In this document: in pieces, positions 63,481 to 64,000 of the stretch
Numbering within the stretch: the stretch's first letter is position 1
Layout of the letters: each line of letters begins with the position of its first letter
NCBI RefSeq assembly: GCF_009389715.1
Contig: NC_052401.1
Coordinates: 2,778,843-2,842,842, forward strand
From: Phoenix dactylifera
Taxonomy: Eukaryota > Streptophyta > Magnoliopsida > Arecales > Arecaceae
Direction: 5' to 3'
Length of the DNA: 64,000 bases
Program-made: the position numbers and the translations under genes
Notes under the pieces: generated by a model
The model's input: only the letters and a program-made list of their open reading frames with translations
What the model was told of the DNA's origin: nothing
The model's database searches: none

Positions 63481-64000
63481 TCATCCCCATGTAGGAGTTG
63501 TTAAAGAGAAAGACCATGTTTTTTGAGCAAGTTTTGCTAGCATATTATGTAGACACTCTGCATTTGTAGGACAATTTTAGCATTTAGCAAAACTACATAG
63601 TTTTACTTGTTTTTTTTTTTGTTTTCCTGACGTGAAATTCTAGAACCACTATACATGCATGCAGTAATAAGCAGAATCTAAAGGGGAAGATAATAAGCAT
63701 TCATATTTTCTGTATGATTAAACCATATGACAAGTTTCTATGATTCTTTTTTCTCCCGAATAGCTCGCAGTAATATATGGCCCTTACAGTTGAGTTATTA
63801 TACTTATATTTATAGTCATACGTAGATTATGTACCATCTACCTCCATTACTTTCTTTTCATATTTCTGTATTTTAATCCCTATGATTTTATGTTTAGAAA
63901 TTCCTGAACAAAAATCCAAGAAGAAAATATTCACGATCTCTTCATAAGAATTATCATTTATCATTGAAACTGAGAGTAATATTAGTTGGTCGATATTATA

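Overview
The window is nuclear DNA of a flowering plant. It has spliced genes with GT-AG introns of up to about 3 kb, several plastid or mitochondrial precursor proteins, many LTR retrotransposons and MITEs, AT-rich intergenic DNA and (AT)n/(CT)n microsatellites. Gene structure and transposon content fit a monocot. A palm is my guess, but nothing here proves it.

Layout. 1-8.3 kb is retrotransposon territory. A minus-strand Ty3/gypsy element of the Tat type (gag-protease, start of RT, a complete 1.2 kb LTR) abuts a decayed plus-strand chromovirus-like element whose primer-binding site heads a 46-bp tandem repeat. 9.2-17.8 kb holds an 11-exon chloroplast ascorbate peroxidase gene (minus), with a decayed thylakoid-anchor exon downstream and several transposons in its introns. 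21.1-23.9 kb holds a four-exon RPB10 gene (minus). 24.1-26.7 kb is repeat-derived. 26.9-32.6 kb is an almost pristine Ty1/copia element (minus) with 737-bp LTRs differing at 4 sites, a 5-bp target duplication and one open gag-pol frame. 33-42 kb contains two paralogous microprotein genes (plus), a 428-bp tandem repeat, a duplicate of the 24-25.7 kb segment, and an 855-bp fold-back Mutator-like element with a perfect 9-bp target duplication. 44.0-48.8 kb holds mitochondrial NAD-isocitrate dehydrogenase (minus, 7 coding exons plus a 5' UTR intron). 50.5-55.4 kb holds a six-exon gene for a predicted plastid protein I cannot name (minus). 57-61.1 kb holds an intronless-CDS PHT4;6-type anion transporter (plus). 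62.9 kb to the right edge holds the 3' exon of an ACC oxidase gene (minus).

The host genes are unrelated housekeeping or metabolic genes: chloroplast peroxide removal, RNA polymerase assembly, TCA cycle, Golgi-type phosphate transport and ethylene synthesis. They do not form a cluster or shared pathway. I reconstructed exon boundaries by hand from GT/AG sites, reading-frame continuity and family motifs. All reconstructed genes keep frame across every junction.

The points most worth checking are: the broken thylakoid exon of the peroxidase gene; the pair of conserved microproteins; the palindromic Mutator-like element; the repeat seeded on the primer-binding site; the recent copia insertion; and a set of elements with similar ends whose interiors are built from one degenerate word each.
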